From: Cardiocondyla obscurior
Lineage: Eukaryota > Arthropoda > Insecta > Hymenoptera > Formicidae
Assembly (NCBI RefSeq): GCF_019399895.1
Contig: NC_091865.1
Span: 129,001 to 193,000, forward strand
Length of the DNA: 64,000 nt
Direction: 5' to 3'
Position 1 is the first letter of the stretch; every line of letters begins with the position of its first letter. The notes beneath the pieces are model-generated. The model ran no database searches and was not told the DNA's origin. It was given only the letters and a program-made list of their open reading frames with translations. Below, piece after piece: positions 62,719 to 64,000 of this stretch. A program made the position numbers and the translations under genes.

Positions 62719-63520
62719 GTATATGTATAACGTGAAGATTAGGTATCGCGAACACGTTTTCGAGAGCGTATCGTTACGGCCGATTGTAGCACAGCCGCTT
62801 ATTTCCATGCCGTTCGTAATATCTGCACAATGCACATTGCTTTCAATTATGATTTTGTTCGTTTGTTTGAAAATTGATACTGCACATATATCAATACGGA
62901 ATATAAACATGTTCCATTATATAGAAAACACCTCTTGCAGCCAATATTTTAATATAAACTTGATCTCGGAGCTATTTTATTATGCGCGCACAATACGTTT
63001 CATTCTAGTTTAATTATTCGCCGCGTTAATTGCGCATAATTTTTCCATAAACCGTCCATAATACTGCTGTAATTGCTGCATATCAAATTTATTGACTGCA
63101 TAGGCAATTTTCCAAACAAGGAACGCGGAGCGTCGCCGTATCACAAAGCGGGACAGCTCATTCGTTGAATAAACAAATGTACTTTGGCACGCTGTGACCC
63201 ACTATTCTCGCACTACGGAAATGCCGATTAAACACGCTCTCGATTATCTTCCTGCATTTGTCGATTTTACGTTTAGCTTATTATAATATTAATTCGTGCC
63301 GCAAACTCGCGGTGGAACTTTTCTCGCCGCCATAAATCTAGACATTTTTGCGTCTGCCAGGATAATTGAGTTTTGTGCATGTTGTTTGCATCTCGTGATT
63401 ACACTACATTTATCCTTATCTAGGGCAAATGCGTACGCTGAAAGGAGTCGCGGAAAGGGGAAGTGAGAAGAGAACACGATATGTCAACCCGTACACGTTA
63501 CGTAAAATGAAAAATAAAAT

Positions 63521-63546
63521 AAAAAAAAAAAAAAAAAAAAAAAAAA
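63521..63546. repeat. A homopolymer, 26 bases
   Basis: Uninterrupted A run preceded by AAAATAAAAT units (from about 63510). No target-site duplication recognised. Confidence 0.9.
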
Positions 63547-63650
63547 GAACGGCCTTTAATTGATCTCTTGCAATTGTAACTCGTTTCTTTTTAATCGTAT
63601 ATTAAAAATTTGAATGTGAAACTCGCACAAAGACCGCGTGAAGGAATTTA

Positions 63651-64000
63651 ACGCAAGTTTAAATCAGCCGCAGAAATATCACACCTTTCCGGAATGGTGC
63701 GCCCAGCGATATTTGCAACAAGCAGCATCTTGATCGCGGGAACTGCCGCGTGTACGATTAACAAGTTCAGATATTCCGGCCGTATGTCAGAATTTTGATA
63801 GTGAGCCCCGGAGCTCAACACGCACGTCCGGCGTGTAATGACCCTCGAAACGTGTCGCTGTCAAACACGACTTGACCTCCGTCGAGTGGTGGGTGACGGT
63901 CGAGAGGATGTAACCGCCCGGGATGACTCGGATCTGGGACGTGCGCGTGATGCACGTGTGACATATGCAGCTTTGTCTACCCGTATTCGCCACCGGCCGT
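63651..64000. promoter_or_regulatory. CpG-rich block, cut by the window end
   Basis: GC- and CpG-rich sequence continuing to the last base. The minus frame 63787-63993 has no recognisable content. The block may continue into a promoter or exon beyond the window. Confidence 0.22.

Larger units (their letters stand above)
60901..63650. other. Gene-free, mostly AT-rich tract
   Basis: Holds an A-rich run (61008-61034) and a 16-base palindrome (62703-62718). A GC-richer pocket at 61480-61890 is open on both strands. A 102-codon ATG-led frame at 62705-63013 begins in TATA/GTAC simple sequence and is not recognised; I treat it as chance. Confidence 0.5.

Noticed and set aside
1..64000. Conserved insect microRNAs, spliceosomal RNAs, rRNA, telomeric TTAGG arrays and CRISPR arrays
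   Set aside because: Scanning by eye for well-known mature sequences and repeats gave no match; divergent or lineage-specific RNAs cannot be excluded without a structure search.

Overview
The window looks like eukaryotic nuclear DNA, most likely from an insect. A hymenopteran, perhaps an ant, is my best guess but is not proven. The reasons are AT-rich tracts full of homopolymer A/T runs, interspersed GC-rich blocks that keep a very high CpG density (no CpG depletion), many short microsatellites, and splice-site pairs that would give introns of about 90-200 bases. There are no ribosome-binding sites, operons or compact gene arrays, so a bacterial or phage reading is excluded. I recognise no known gene family, rRNA, tRNA, snRNA, conserved microRNA or CRISPR array, and no transposon protein.

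Open frames rarely exceed 120 codons. By rough reckoning their number and length are what six frames of this composition would give by chance, and the longest (about 170 codons) sit in GC/CpG-rich blocks where stops are rare. The window is therefore mostly intergenic or intronic. The best coding candidate is a plus-strand three-exon chain at 56542-57179, with good splice signals, compatible phases, introns of 193 and 91 bases, and a stop codon overlapping AATAAA. Weaker candidates are a 170-codon open stretch in a CpG-rich block (9800-10308), a minus-strand terminal-exon-like segment (12830-13076), two adjacent ATG-started frames in AT-rich DNA (31311-31936), a 100-codon frame (20960-21262), a possible first exon at 1280-1448, and some small frames with good start contexts. 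None has a recognisable product.

Layout: AT-rich, gene-free tracts (for example 3893-9690, 10900-12829, 25600-27800, 34300-39480, 41100-43640, 46151-49349, 61200-63100) alternate with CpG-rich blocks of roughly 0.5-1.4 kb (9700-10900, 17170-17720, 22620-23500, 28441-28990, 33780-34300, 40600-41090, 43641-44170, 45000-46150, 49350-50350, 51170-52060, 53230-54660, 57920-58560, 59581-60900, 63651-64000). These blocks are where promoters, enhancers or exons would be sought first. The block at 45000-46150 also switches from a long purine-rich strand to a long pyrimidine-rich one. Other structure includes a 12-bp perfect GC-rich stem-loop (3838-3892), a canonical G-quadruplex motif (23064-23096), and A/T homopolymers up to 26 bases.

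No functional interplay between genes can be inferred, because no gene is identified with certainty. All coding calls below are hypotheses from frame, splice and start-context signals only.
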